From: Oncomelania hupensis
Taxonomy: Eukaryota > Mollusca > Gastropoda > Littorinimorpha > Pomatiopsidae
Assembly: GCA_036898135.1 (NCBI GenBank)
Contig: CM072515.1
Coordinates: 68,292,567 to 68,356,566, forward strand
Direction: 5' to 3'
Length of the DNA stretch: 64,000 nt
Shown here: piece by piece, positions 20,745 to 32,300 of the stretch
Layout: each line of letters opens with the position of its first letter
Numbering within the stretch: position 1 is the stretch's first letter
Notes under the pieces: model-generated
Seen by the model: only the letters and a program-made list of their open reading frames with translations
Database searches by the model: none
What the model was told of the DNA's origin: nothing
Made by a program: the position numbers and the translations under genes

Positions 20745-21379
20745 AGCCGAAATCCACGAATACAGTGTGGCTCGCCTTGGCCCTGAGCACGTGGTCGTTG
20801 AACCTGTAGTAACGTGAGGTTCCTCCGCCCTGGCCGGTGACTTCTGTGTAGAAGACTTTCGCCCAGTGATGCCGTGCTAGCATCACCCCTGTTAGTCGCC
20901 TCTTACGACACGCCGGGAAACGTTGGGTCTATTCTATTTGCCCGAACCCACAGAGCCCAGAGTTGAGAGAAAAAATTATATATTCGATGCTCCGTGTGTT
21001 GTTGTGGATAGTTGTTGTTGATAGTGAGTTGGAAAGTAAATTTGAGAGTGGAAAGGCGATTGAGCGATTGTATGCAGTTGTTGATGTGTGCTGAATAAAA
21101 GTGGAAAACTTCATACGTCGACTTTGTGACTTGTATGCTGATTGAGCGGGTTGCGTGAATAAACGAATCTGAGCTACACTCATCAGTACTTCAGCATTGG
21201 GGCTGAATTCACTACTGATAAAACACCAACATCAAACCTAGTGTAACAATGCGATAGTGAACGGGGTGATGCAAACCTTGACGAACCAATAGCGTCAAGA
21301 AGGGTCGCTGGACTTAATTGATAGGCAGGTCTCCAGAGTTGGGTGTCCTTCATCGAAGTCCGCACCTGAAAATGCCTGT

Positions 21380-22135
21380 ATGCCCAGGTTGCAGCCAGAG
21401 ATAGAACCAAATCTCTCAGTTGGGGGCACCGCCTACTACCAAGGGGCTACACGAGCTGCAGAGACTGGTCCTTCAGGTTATCCTAGCAACTATGGAATGC
21501 CCATGACTCCGATGCATATGGAAGTGCCAGGGGATACCTACAGTGGAACCCACAGTGGAAGACGCAGACGCTTTGCACGAAATCAATGGAACTCTGAAAG
21601 TGAGAGCGAAGAGTATCAAGTCCGAGGTTTGCCAAAGCTCTCGCCTTACTCGGGGCAGTATCCATGGAAGGACTTTGCCGGTCAATTCCAACGTCACAGT
21701 GTGCTGGGTCGGTGGCGAGCCAGGGAGCGTATTGACCGATTGCAGCTACATTTTGACCGGCAGTGCCCTTCATTTTTTTTAAAACAACTGCCTGCGGAGG
21801 TAAATACCAATTACCATAGAACCTTGGAGGCGATGGACCTTCGTTTCGGTGAGCAAATTCCAGTGGAAGCTCAGAAAGCAGCGTTCCACAACATGAGACA
21901 AACGGAAAAGGAGTCACTGCGAGAATTTGCAGAATAAGGAAGATAGAAGTGGAAGCTTTTCCTGGTCTGCCGCCTCAGTACGTGGAGTCGGAGATCATCG
22001 CCACGTTTCTGAGGGGAATCGTTGCCCAGTATCTATATATACTGAACACCAGAAGTCCATCTTTGGTGGGAGAAAAGTGCGTCGACTACTTGAGAAAGAG
22101 ATTGACGAGGAATACCATCGATTATCAAGGTTAGG
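21380..22135 (+). pseudogene. Gypsy-A gag
   Basis: Two ORFs in different frames (21380-21937 and 21949-22134) together encode a retrotransposon gag. Landmarks are KLSPYSGQYPWKDF, RLQLHFDRQCPSFFL, RFGEQ, KESLREFAE and then EVEAFPGLPPQYVESEIIA. The order matches the capsid-type retrotransposon gag domain. The frame breaks at about 21937. Downstream at 22455 the sequence RCNRCQQIYHWARD is a zinc knuckle with its last cysteine changed (WARDL in place of WARDC). Confidence 0.7.
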
Positions 22136-22899
22136 ACGACGCAATGGATGCAACCTAGTCAGAAAGTGAATCCCCAGTCACCAATCCCCAAAACCTCAAA
22201 AGCTGCAAATACACCAACTGTCATCACTACACCAGATGTCCTAAAAACGCTGCAGGAAGCGTTGGGGAAAATCACAGAAATGTTGAAGAGGTAGAAACGA
22301 TGACGTGGTGACGCAAAATCAGTTACAGGAAGCCATGCGACAAATGAATAGGGTCAGACAGGGATCAAGCCCTTCCCGTTCTCCAACATTCAGAGGAGGG
22401 CCGCCGTTTCCCGGAAGGCAAGAGCGGGTCAAAGACAGAGCCAATGACCGATGTAACCGTTGCCAGCAAATATATCATTGGGCCCGAGATTTGCCCTCAG
22501 CGACACAGATCTCGATCACCATCTCCAGCAGATCGCACGGTTTCCAGGAATGTGAGTTTTGCGTTAAACGCCAACGAGAGAGTTTGAGCGACGGGGAGGA
22601 GCAAGATGGGGACCCTGACCTAAAAATTGTGAAGCGCTGGATACAGGACAAGGGACAGCGCACGACTTATCAGCGCAGTCTCCAGGAACAAAAACTCTGT
22701 GGGCATCAACTTCAATTATAAGGCAAGACCCTGATGTACATTTGGGAGAATGAGGGTGGAAATTATATCTTGCTGTTTGTGGTCCCAAGTGCAATGAGGG
22801 ACATGGTGCTGAGGTTGGCACACGACAACTCATTGTCCTGACATTTCGAGCGCACCTATGAAAGAATTGGAAGACATTTGATGTGTTAGAGTCCTGCCC

Positions 22900-23700
22900 A
22901 ATCCGGACAGGGAAACTGCTACACCTTGGTATTGGTGGATCAATTCACTAAGTGATCGAAGCTTTCGCCATACCAGATCAAACGGCGGATTCTTCTGCCG
23001 TTTCGGATGTCCTCGGGAGATTGTGACTGATCAAGGCACACATTTTGGAAGGGAGCTGCTCACTTAACTTTGCCATAGACTGGTTATTGTGAAAAAGCGG
23101 ACCACTCCATATCACCCCAGTGCCAACGGTCAGGTTGAGAGAATGAACCGTACATTGATGCAAATAATAAGGTGTACTTTAACAGAGGGACAGACAAATT
23201 GGGACGACCAGCTTCAGTTGCTGGTGGGTGCAATGAGATGCACAGTTAACAGATCTACCGGGTTTACTCCAAATCATCTTATGTTGGGCAGGGAACTAAT
23301 GCAACCCCTGGAGATCATGATGGGAGTAACTCAGGAAGAAGCGACAACATGTGCATATATCAACCAGATGGAGAAGGAGTTAGGCCAAGCTCATGAGCCG
23401 GAACAGCAGAGAAGTCAAAAGCGAGAGTATGACCAGCGACAGCAAACGGCTAAGCACTAGGTGAGGGACGTTGTCCACTTCGCGAACTCAGCAACGGTGG
23501 TAGATCAGTGTAAGAAGTTAGCTCCACTCTGGAAGAGGCCGTGTGTTGTCTGTAAAGTCTTGGCTCCAGTGCTATTCCAGATTAAAGCCCCAAGGAAGAC
23601 TTGGATCGTGCACCATGACCGATTGCGGCCGTGCTACGACAGCTTATTAACCTTGTGGCTGGAAAGAAAACGACATTCATTGTGTTGGGTCATCCCATAG
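22900..23700 (+). pseudogene. Gypsy-A integrase, broken
   Basis: Pieces in several frames carry the catalytic core: LVDQFTK near 22935, IVTDQGTHF near 23020 and HPSANGQVERMNRTL near 23115, holding the three acidic residues. The ORF at 23089-23460 continues through the core's end (RSTGFTPNHLMLGRE). After a TAG at 23458, 23461-23700 encodes the C-terminal part (LAPLWKRPCVV, APRKTWIVHHDRLRP), like the GPY/F region. Confidence 0.75.
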
Positions 23701-23935
23701 TGAATGACGCAGGCCCAGACCTGGATGACACTCGAGAAACCTTTGCCGACGAACATCTGTATTGCCTATGTCGAAAGCCGGATGATAAAGCCTTCATGAT
23801 CTGCTGCGATGCTTGCCAGGAATGGTTCCAAGGGAAGTGCCTAAAGGTGACAGAGAAACAGGTGGGAAAGATTGATTACTATCGGTGCCCAGGGTGTAAG
23901 CGCAAGGGGTATGTATTTTTCAGAGCGGTTTAACC
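23701..23935 (+). pseudogene. PHD-like finger at the end of Gypsy-A pol
   Basis: The frame of 23631-23933 carries LYCLCRKPDDKAFMICCD, CQEWFQGKC and YRCPGCKRKG. This matches a PHD finger (Cys4-His-Cys3) of the type that reads histone H3 tails. The position usually held by the histidine ligand (WFH) is Gln here, so this copy is probably misfolded. It directly follows the integrase C-terminal region, where chromoviruses carry a chromodomain. A role in target choice is inference. Confidence 0.75.
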
Positions 23936-23978
23936 ACTTCGTGATGTTTAACTCGACACCTCTAACACTTAATGAGGT

Positions 23979-24176
23979 TTGTGTGCACAGATGGAGAGAA
24001 GGAACCGCCCGTGCCCCATTCCTTCCTGTACCAGGGAGCCGGTGGACCTGGGGGACCACTTCGTCGCCAAACATCTACCGGAGGGATGTGCAACCTTCAC
24101 CGCTGCGGAGAAGACGGCTGAACACGCCACAGGGGAGCCATGGCTAAAGATTGCGTACCGGCTGGTGCAGCAATAG
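23979..24176 (+). CDS. Small ORF with C2H2-like finger in Gypsy-A
   Basis: The 65-codon ORF includes ERRNRPCPIPSCTREPVDLG and then DHFVAKHLPEG, giving Cys-x4-Cys-x9-His-x4-His. A CACAG acceptor-like site precedes an ATG at 23991, and a GGGGTATGT donor-like site lies at about 23908, so it may be reached by splicing from pol (inference). It lies between the PHD segment and the TatD-like segment. Confidence 0.5.
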   Translation: MCAQMERRNRPCPIPSCTREPVDLGDHFVAKHLPEGCATFTAAEKTAEHATGEPWLKIAYRLVQQ

Positions 24177-24186
24177 CGGTCGCGGA

Positions 24187-24440
24187 ATAAGGACCATTCA
24201 TTCACCCATCCAGGTACATCATTTTACCGGGACGGCCGAGGATGTACATCTTTGGAAAGAGTTTCTTAAGGCCTGTTTCAGTGTTCCGGTGGGGAAAGTG
24301 CAAAACCTGTCACAGTCACAGGCCGATGGGATTCGAGCTATACCTAAAGAAAGGTTGCTGATGGAAACTGATGCCTATGGCAAGGCAGCCCTTCAGCACA
24401 CCATATTCGGTAAGGGAAATAAGCGCGAGTTTTGCAAGGG
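24187..24440 (+). pseudogene. TatD-like DNase fragment inside Gypsy-A
   Basis: Within the frame of 24151-24522, VHHFTGTAEDVHLW resembles the HCFTGT motif of TatD metal-dependent hydrolases. ACFSVPVGKV and then IRAIPKERLLMETDAY match the IPxxRLLxETDAP motif that holds a metal-binding Asp. The first half of the enzyme with its HxH motif is absent, and the proline after ETDA is replaced by Tyr. It lies between the integrase/PHD region and the polypurine tract. Comparable motifs occur in animal TATDN-type proteins. Whether this cargo belongs to the element or was captured late cannot be told from one copy. Confidence 0.7.
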
Positions 24441-24835
24441 CCACTGGTCAGTGCATTCCAGGGCCCCTGGAGCTCACAGCGCAGAACGCCCTACGATTTT
24501 TTTGGCACGTCCCGATAATTAAAATGCATGGGTAATATGGATGCTATAGCCCCTATAATATTTATATGGACAGCCTGGGGGAGAGCCAGCTTCCTCCCCG
24601 GACTAATATTGTTATGCAATGTATGTCATTGTATTACAAAAGATTTATGATAATCAGTCTTGATTGTCTACAGCTCCCCGCTAGGGGAACCAGACCCTTT
24701 CGTCACATACAGGACGTCTGCCCTCTAGAACTTGGAGCCAGGCTGGAAGGGATAGCGGGCTGTACATCTTCCAGCGCGGCTAGCTATCAGTCCCAGACGT
24801 TCACTCATCAACGGTATTTTCAAACAGGGGAGGAG

Positions 24836-25140
24836 TGTGGTGAAACTGGCACAACTTGAGAATGGCTCTACGCTGGGGTTGGACCCTTTCCTCCTTACAG
24901 AGCCAGTAATGGCAAGGATGAACTCGCCCTACAGGGGACAACCAATCAGCGCATCGGATGCGGGCCAGTAGAGGAAGCCCGCGCCGAGAGATGGCACTTC
25001 TGAGTCTGATGCCATGTTGTAACGAGCCCTTAGCCTTTGCCTACTGAGTTCCTACAGCATGTCGTCATTATGTCTACATGTAAGTAACCATTTTATTATT
25101 AATTAAGGGTCTACCGCTGACCCGGTGTGCACTACATCAT
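24836..25140 (+). repeat. Gypsy-A 3' LTR
   Basis: A direct repeat of 16790-17091, starting TGTGGTGAAACTGG after a polypurine tract. The copies differ by substitutions and a small indel (GAGTCTGATGCC versus GAGTGATGCT), so they are not freshly inserted. Confidence 0.75.
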
Positions 25141-25150
25141 AGACGAGTTT

Positions 25151-27040
25151 GTTCATCTACATTATTGAGGTGAAAGGTCTCCGATTTTAATCATTCTTGT
25201 ATAGCGCGATTTTGTCCCCAGCTCAAGTGCTGCTCAAGATGCTTGTCACGTAGGGTTTAGTTGTTTCTGGGCTCTGCACAATGGAATGCTGTAACCCTCA
25301 CGCTTTATTCGATGGGAACTGCTAGTTAGTCACCCTGTGAATTACTTTAATAAATTTATTTGTTTAGCTCGGTCTGTGTTAAGGCTGGGGTACAGAGATA
25401 GATAGAAAAATGGTAAAAGATCACTGTCACACTAGCTTTCACACGGCTATGAATCATATGTAGTCCAGCCACTTGATAACAGTTAAAAATCACACATTTA
25501 TTTCTTCTACTCTATACAAGATTTTCTAAGTACTAATCTACCTTAAAATGTCATAAGTCAGTGCAAATAAGTCGATCGCTGATAGTCTAGGCAGCTGTTA
25601 TGTCTTCATCGGGCACTGGCTTCTAGATTTCATGAAGATTGGACTACTGTGGTCCGTTTTACTACAGTTCTGAAGAGTGGACTACTGTGGTCCTTTTGCT
25701 ATCAGTTTGGGTGCACTTTTGCTTATGCACTTAACTGCAGTATGGTGTGTTTGAAGTCCTTCGTTGAGGTAGCTTTTGGTACACGATGTGTCGTCGTGTA
25801 GTTTGGTCCCTTGCCACGCTGTGGGGTCTTGCAGGGGGTTTCCAGGGTTGCTCCCTCAGTCTTGTGCTGTAGGGGCTAAACAGCAAACTTGGTTTTCCTG
25901 TGGAGTTGGGCGCACGGGATAGCTCGCCTGCTCGTCTGTAATATAAGAGACGAAATTCTGCACAACCCTGAATAATCGGTTTGTGCAGAGCGTCTCACTG
26001 AAAGCCAAAGTAGCCCTCAGTGATAGCTCCACATCTCTATACATAAGCGACGAACATTCTGCCACGTCCGTGGTTCACTGGAATCTCAACTCTACTTTCC
26101 TATACATACATAAATATAAATCGTGGCAAACTACACACATACAGAATTAATAATAATATAAACATTCACTGGTACAGCCACTGGTCTGCAAACATACATA
26201 TAGGTTCAACAACATGGCGGCGCAACCGGTTGTGTTTCGCCACGTGGTCACGCAAATTCGGATTAACAAGTCAAATCTATGCATGGCAAATTCTACAAAC
26301 ATAATTTCAACAATAATATAAATATATCACGATGAAACAGAAGTATGTTCATTTACCTGCTTGACAAAGTCAGGCCTCGTGGCTACTTGAGTGAATTCTA
26401 AAATTCACAAGTCCTTTTTCCTGGTCTATGAGTGAAGATAGTTCTCTGCTCCGGTCTAGCTGTGTAGACTTCGGTGTCTTTCGTAGCACTGACTTAAGCT
26501 ATGCTAGGTTTTGACCCAGTCAGAACCGGCTCTAACCGCTCTGTTTGCGTCCCATTCGTTAAAACTTTCAGATTCAAGGCACACAGTGCTGACGTCACTA
26601 ACTGCCTGCGTCAAGCTCGCAGTGTGTGTACCTCATATACTGTAATCAGCTGCTGTGTAATACTCTAACTTTCTAAAGTTACAATGACTAAACAAGGCTA
26701 AATAGTAAATAGGCAGGGTAAAACTAGTAATCTCGTCACAATGCTGGCCGATGCAATTTCTAACTTCAAGGAGCTCTCACAAGGTGTCCTCTTTGTGCAG
26801 ATTGAGTTAGTCTGATTTGGTCCAGCGCCTTTGATCATCTCTTTGGGGCAATAATGCCCTACGTAAGAACTAGTGTTTTTATTAGAGTGTAGACCAACAT
26901 ACCTGTGGTAAATAGAGTCCAAGGTGACTGATGATAGGAAGTAGTAGTACTAGGAGTAATTTGCTGGTTATCAGTTGTGGACGCTTCCGATGTTCTGGAA
27001 AGTAATTCAGTATTCTTCAAACACAGTTTTTATGGTTATC
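25151..27040. other. Non-coding stretch, includes inverted copy of the 1-415 repeat
   Basis: The repeat copy occupies about 25250-25693. From 25700 to 27040 no gene, RNA or element is recognised. The short ORFs lack any family motif. A (TTTA)n microsatellite follows at 27043-27142, then short (CTG)n/(ATG)n runs at 27236-27290. Confidence 0.65.
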
Positions 27041-27051
27041 TGCTTGTTTGT

Positions 27052-27118
<67 letters not shown>

Positions 27119-27235
27119 CTTACTTACTTATTTATTTATTCATTTACAGTTTTTGTGTGTGGAGATACTAAGCATAACGTGTTTAGCAGCAAAATGACCC
27201 AGTGACCTTGACCTGTATGGTACAATAAATTAATA

Positions 27236-27282
<47 letters not shown>

Positions 27283-27294
27283 ATGATTATGCTT

Positions 27295-28283
27295 TTTGGT
27301 CCCATTTCAAGGCAAAGACAATTTAAGAAAACCAAAAAATCATCGAAAAAGATCATCGATGCCGGCGGCAGTGTTGATGTCATTTACACTGACTTCACGA
27401 AAGCGTTCAACTCTGTGGCACACCGAAGGATTCCTTCCAAAGTGTCTGCTCAAGGCGTTCAAGGAAATGTGCTCAGCTGGATCAAGGCGTTTTTGTCTGA
27501 CAGAAAGCAGCGTGGGATGGTCAATGGGGGTCGATCAGGTGAAGCAAGTGTTGCATCATCCTGCATCCCTCAAGCAGCTTTCTCGGACCCCTACTGTTTG
27601 TACTGTATATCAATGACCTGCCTGATCATTTTTTCAGCTCTGTTGAGCTCTTCGCAGACGACACAAAACAGTTCGCGTGTAGCTAAACAGAAGAAGGGAT
27701 AAAGCTCTATACAGGCTTCAGAGTTGGTCAGACCATTGGCTCCTCCAGTTTCATCTAGAAAAATGCCACGTTCTCAAGCTTGGCCACAACAAATCCACCG
27801 CAGTGTATTGTATGGAGGGGAATAGAAATAGGGAAGAATACAACGTCACTTTGCAAGAATCTGCTGTCGAGAAAGACTTGGGCGTGTACATTGATAGAGA
27901 CCCGAACTTCAAGGAGCATGCTGGTAAAATAACAGCAAAAGTAAACCAAATAGTGGGCATAATCAGGCGGTCCTTCGATTACTAACTCAAGATCTCTTTG
28001 TCCAGCTGTATAAGAGCCTCGAACGCCCGATCATCGAATGCGGTCATTCAGTAGGGCAACCATACCACAAAGGAATCTGTGCCGAAGTGGAAGATATGCC
28101 GCAAAGAGCCACAAAGCTTCTCTCTTCCATGAAGAACATGTTATACTGTGAAAGGCTGGCTCAGCTCCATCTCCCTAGCCTAGAGCATCGTCGCAAAAGA
28201 GGAGACATAATAGATGTCATTAAATATGTAGGCCTACATGGCATGTACAAAGCAGATAGGTTACAATTTCAATTTTTTTAGTG
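27295..28283 (+). mobile_element. CR1-like LINE reverse transcriptase fragment
   Basis: Pieces in several frames encode the palm (VDVIYTDFTKAFNSV), thumb and connection of a CR1-type LINE. Later landmarks are NVTLQESAVEKDLGVYID near 27843 and AQLHLPSLEHRRKRGDII near 28160. The same order occurs in the better copy at 59985-61065. Stops and frameshifts are frequent. It ends where RTE-like leader sequence begins at 28285. Confidence 0.8.
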
Positions 28284-28284
28284 G

Positions 28285-29303
28285 TAGGGATACAAGCCCT
28301 GTGGGTTCGGGCACTGAATAGAATAGACCCAACGTTTCCCGGCGTGTCGTAGAGGCGACTAACAGGGGTGATTTCAGCACGGCATCACTGGGCGACCACT
28401 CAACGACCACGTGCTCGGAGTCAAGGCAATCCACTGCACTCGTGGATTTTGGCTGTGGCCAACAGCCTGGAGAGGATTGGGCCCCGCCAGGTCTTTCTTG
28501 CCCAAGACGCACCGTATGATGAAAATAACCACTCACGCCATACCGGATCGGTTTTCGCCCGGGTCACCAAGGACCGCGCCTTCCGTTAGCCACCAGGACG
28601 GAGGTGATAAGTGGGTTACTGATGGAAAACTTAGCAAGATCCGCACGAGAGACAGCATCATCATAGGACCCTAACTGCGGAGGGAATATTAAAAGAACTG
28701 GCCCACGGGCGGAACCACTATTGATGAAACATTTTAGGTATCGGCGAACTGCGCTGGAAAGGCCTAGGTGAAACAACGACCGACAAAGGCCACAAGCTTT
28801 ATTTCAGCGGGATGGATGACAGGGGCGAACAAGGCTTTGGTTTATTGGTCCACAAAGACATTATAGCCACTGTCATGGGTTGCCGCCAAGTCTCCAGTAG
28901 AATCATTACCATCCGTCTGAGAGCAGCCCCTTTCAACATCACCTTCATATAGGTCTATGCCCCACCATCAGACTATGACGACAGCGAAGTCGAGGATTTC
29001 TATGAACATCTGCAGGTTGTCCTTGACCAAGTGCCGAGGAAGGCCATAGTCATAGAGCAAGGCGACTGGAGTGCCAAGGTTGGCCAAGATGCGTACCACA
29101 ACTGGGGAGACACATGTAGACCCCACTGCAACAACGAGACAAATGACAGAGGTCTGAGACTCGTGGAGTTTGCCAGATACAATAATCTGATACTGGCAAA
29201 CACGCTTGGTCTCCACAAAAAATTCAGACGATGGACCTGGCACAGTCCCAACGGGGAGCATCACAACCAAATTGATTACATCGTGGTCAAGAAACGCTTC
29301 AGA
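28285..29303 (+). mobile_element. RTE-like LINE, 5' part (leader and endonuclease)
   Basis: It starts at GGTAGGGATACAAGCCCTG and matches the 5' part of the RTE at 17612-20958. Endonuclease motifs survive in pieces (GDWSAKVGQDAYHNWGDTC, HNQIDYIVVKKRF). It breaks off at AAACGCTTCAGA, where the I-like LINE is inserted, and resumes at 32461. Many frameshifts make it dead. Confidence 0.85.
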
Positions 29304-32300
29304 AACGAATCAAGCATGTGCAGATGCAGTTAAGGAAAAATAGAATACATTTAAGAATTGGATAAAATGTAGATCTGTTTCCGCACATAGGCACATGAAA
29401 TGTGCAAAAATTAATTGTAATAAAATTATAGCATCAGCAAAGAAACAGTATTGGGAAGATTTTTGTAAAAAAGAAATATCAAATACATGTAATGTCAATA
29501 ATGTTTGGAAAAAAGTTAAAGAAATGAAAAATGGCTTTCAGCTTCCTAAGTGTCCCATAAAAATAACTAACAAACTATTTTCTTCTCCAAAGGAGAAATC
29601 TGAAGAATTTGGAAAACTTTTTGCAAATGCAAGCAATACTAGTAGTCTAATTAGAGATGAGTTCGAAAAAAGAAAACATGAAGAAAAATCTGAACATTAT
29701 AAAGAACCTAATTCAGATAATTCTTTATTTATGAATTCTAGTATATCAATAACAGAGGTTACAGATGCTTTAAATTATTTTCGCACTAAAAAATCTGCAG
29801 TTGGTCCAGATGGGTTATCATACATTTTGCTAAAACACATGCCTTTAAAATGGATACAACATTTTCTCACTATTATTAATAAATGTTGGGAAAATAATGT
29901 GTTGCCTGATATTTGGAAAACATCAATAATTATTCCACTTTTAAAAACAGGGAAAAATCGACACGAATCCTCAAGTTATCGCCCCATTGCATTAACATCG
30001 CATGCTGGTAAAATTATGGAAAAAATTATAATGAATAGATTATCATATTATTGTGAAAAAAATAAAGTAATTCCAGAAAATCAGACTGGTTTTAAAAAAG
30101 GCAGATCAACAGTAGATCATTTAGTGAAATTAACAACACACATTAAGAAACAATTCGCTAGAAGGAAAAATATATTAGCTACATTTTTTGACGTTAAAAA
30201 GGCTTATGATCGAGTTTGGCATGCTCGACTTTTATACAAATTAAAAAATATAGGTCTTTCTGGAAATATTTTTCAATATATTAAAGAGTTTTTGCATGGA
30301 AGAAAAATAATGGCCAAAGTAGGTCACTCTTATTCTTCTACATATAATATTAACATGGGTATACCACAAGGCTCTATAATTTCACCTCTTTTATTCACTA
30401 TTTTGTTAAATGACTTACCTCAAATTGTAAGTAATAAAATTCATCTAGTTCAATATGCTGACGATATTGCCATATGGGTAAATGTATCTTTAAAAAGGAA
30501 AACTTCTATATATGAAATAAAACATATTCAAAAGATATATCAAACTGAACTGAACAATATTGATATTTACATGAAGGATAATGGATTGGAATTATCAGAA
30601 GAAAAAACAAACATGATCTTGTTTAATAATGGGATTAACCCCAAATGTTTGCCAAAATTTTATATTGGTATCAAAGAATTGAAATATGTACAGGAAATAA
30701 AATTTCTCAGGGTATATTTTACATCTAAATTAAGTTGGAAAAAACATATACATTATTTGTTGGAAAAGGCCGTTAAAAGTTTAAATTTAATAAAGATTAT
30801 AAGCTTTCAAAAATGGGGACGTGATACTAAAACTCTTATTCATCTTGTGTGCATGCTTGTCAGATCTAAATTAACGTATGGACAAGAGGTATATTTTTCA
30901 GCACCAAAATATTTACTGAAACAGCTCCAGAGTATGGACAGTAAAGCAATTAAAATTGTTATGGGTTTTCCAGTACATACAAAAACTGACGATGCTTATA
31001 AAGCAGCTGGAGTATTACCATTAAATGAGTGGAAAAAATTATCATGCGCTAAATATATAGTTAGAGCCTCTGCTGTAGAAAATTTCACTGACACAGAACT
31101 AGAAGTAAGATCTGATTTAGATTATTCAAAAAGAGCACAGGGTATCAGTTATTTACAAACAATAGCATCTTATACAAATGAACTTTTACAGGGGTCAAAT
31201 TTATTTCCTAAATCAATCTCTAAAAAAATACCACAAATGCCTATACCAATCTGGGAATTTAAGCGAGCAAACTTTGATTTTGAATATACTGCTCTACGGA
31301 AAAAAGAAAATGGATTATTGTTAGCAACAGAAGCTTATGAACATATAGATCAAAAATATTATTCTTATTTGCAAATTTATACTGATGGTTCTGTTTTAGA
31401 TACAGGCCAAACCGGGGATGGTTATGTTATACCTGCTTTAAAAATTAGTGAATCCTTGTATTTAGGTAAAGATCGCTCAATTTATACTGCAGAACTTACC
31501 GCAATTCTTATGGCATTACATAAAATCTTGAGTCAACAAAAGACCTTTTTTAATATCTTATTATGTGTAGACTCCAAATCTGTTCTTCAGAGTCTGGACT
31601 CTAATATTTATAAAAGCAGAGGTGATATTATATATAAAATAAAATATCTTATACATTGCTTAATTATCAATGGCACAAATGTTCAATTTTGTTGGATACC
31701 ATCTCATTGTGGTTTAGATAATAATGATTGGGCTGACAGGAAAGCAAAAGAAGGGGCGAAAAATCAACACAACGTTAGCCATATTGACATCCCCTTATCA
31801 ACAAAAGAAATTTATAGTATAATTGAAAAGAAAAAAAAATTTCCTTTAAAAATAATATATAGTGATAATTCACAGTATCCTCGAACAATAACCTCTTTAG
31901 CACATCGTCTTGCTTTAAATTCTTGGAGGACAAAATATTGCAAGGATATTGTTTGCATTTGTAATGAAAATTTAACTATAAATCATATCATTCATGACTG
32001 CAGTGTAATAAAACAATATATTCCACAGAACATTCATAATGTTCAAAATAAAAATAGTAAATATTGGATAACCATCGCTAAATCTATAATTTATAGTCCT
32101 GTAGGACATTTGTTATAAAAATTGCAAGTTTATTCTGATTACTTCGTATATGACAATCTCACAAAATTGACTTTTCTGTCAATGCACATTTCGCAAGTTT
32201 GACATGTTCCATAGTAAGTTTATTTTATTTTATTTAATTTTTTTAAAGAGTTTTAAAATATTGTTTGAATATTTAATGTTTATTTAATTTTATTTCATGT

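Larger units (their letters stand above)
17612..20958 (-). mobile_element. RTE-like non-LTR retrotransposon, nearly full length
   Basis: A 3.35-kb element runs on the minus strand from a GGGCTCTGTGGGTTCGG leader to a (GGATA)n tail near 17612. It encodes an apurinic-type endonuclease, a reverse transcriptase and a basic C-terminal domain. It is the best copy of a family with further pieces at 1532, 1967, 15530, 28285, 51737, 55334 and 57769. It is inserted into the solo Gypsy-B LTR. One 4-bp deletion near 18620 splits the ORF. Confidence 0.9.
17273..21248 (+). repeat. Solo Gypsy-B LTR, itself split by an RTE-like LINE
   Basis: The LTR begins TGTTATGTTGAAACG (17273) and ends AGTGTAACA (21248), matching the 627-bp Gypsy-B LTR at 42230-42856. 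It is flanked by ATGCG on both sides (17268-17272 and 21249-21253), so it is a solo LTR left by LTR-LTR recombination. The LTR halves are 17273-17611 and about 20959-21248. It lies in Gypsy-A and is therefore younger than Gypsy-A. Confidence 0.85.
21249..25147 (+). mobile_element. Gypsy-A internal region and 3' LTR
   Basis: The element as a whole spans 16790 to about 25147. After the solo-LTR insertion it encodes gag (21380-22160), a decayed zinc knuckle (22455-22500), integrase (about 22900-23700), a PHD-like finger, a C2H2-like finger and a TatD-like fragment. A polypurine tract (ACAGGGGAGGAG) precedes the 3' LTR at 24836. No protease or reverse transcriptase is visible between 22721 and 22900, so that part appears deleted. 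Many stops and frameshifts mark it as inactive. Confidence 0.75.

Noticed and set aside
23701..23935. A chromodomain after the Gypsy-A integrase
   Set aside because: The spacing of cysteines and the WFQGKC and YRCPGC motifs fit a PHD finger. Chromodomain aromatic residues are not seen.
25700..27040. Small minus-strand ORFs (25856-26065, 26698-26922) as receptor exons
   Set aside because: No splice signals in a matching phase and no recognisable coding motif.
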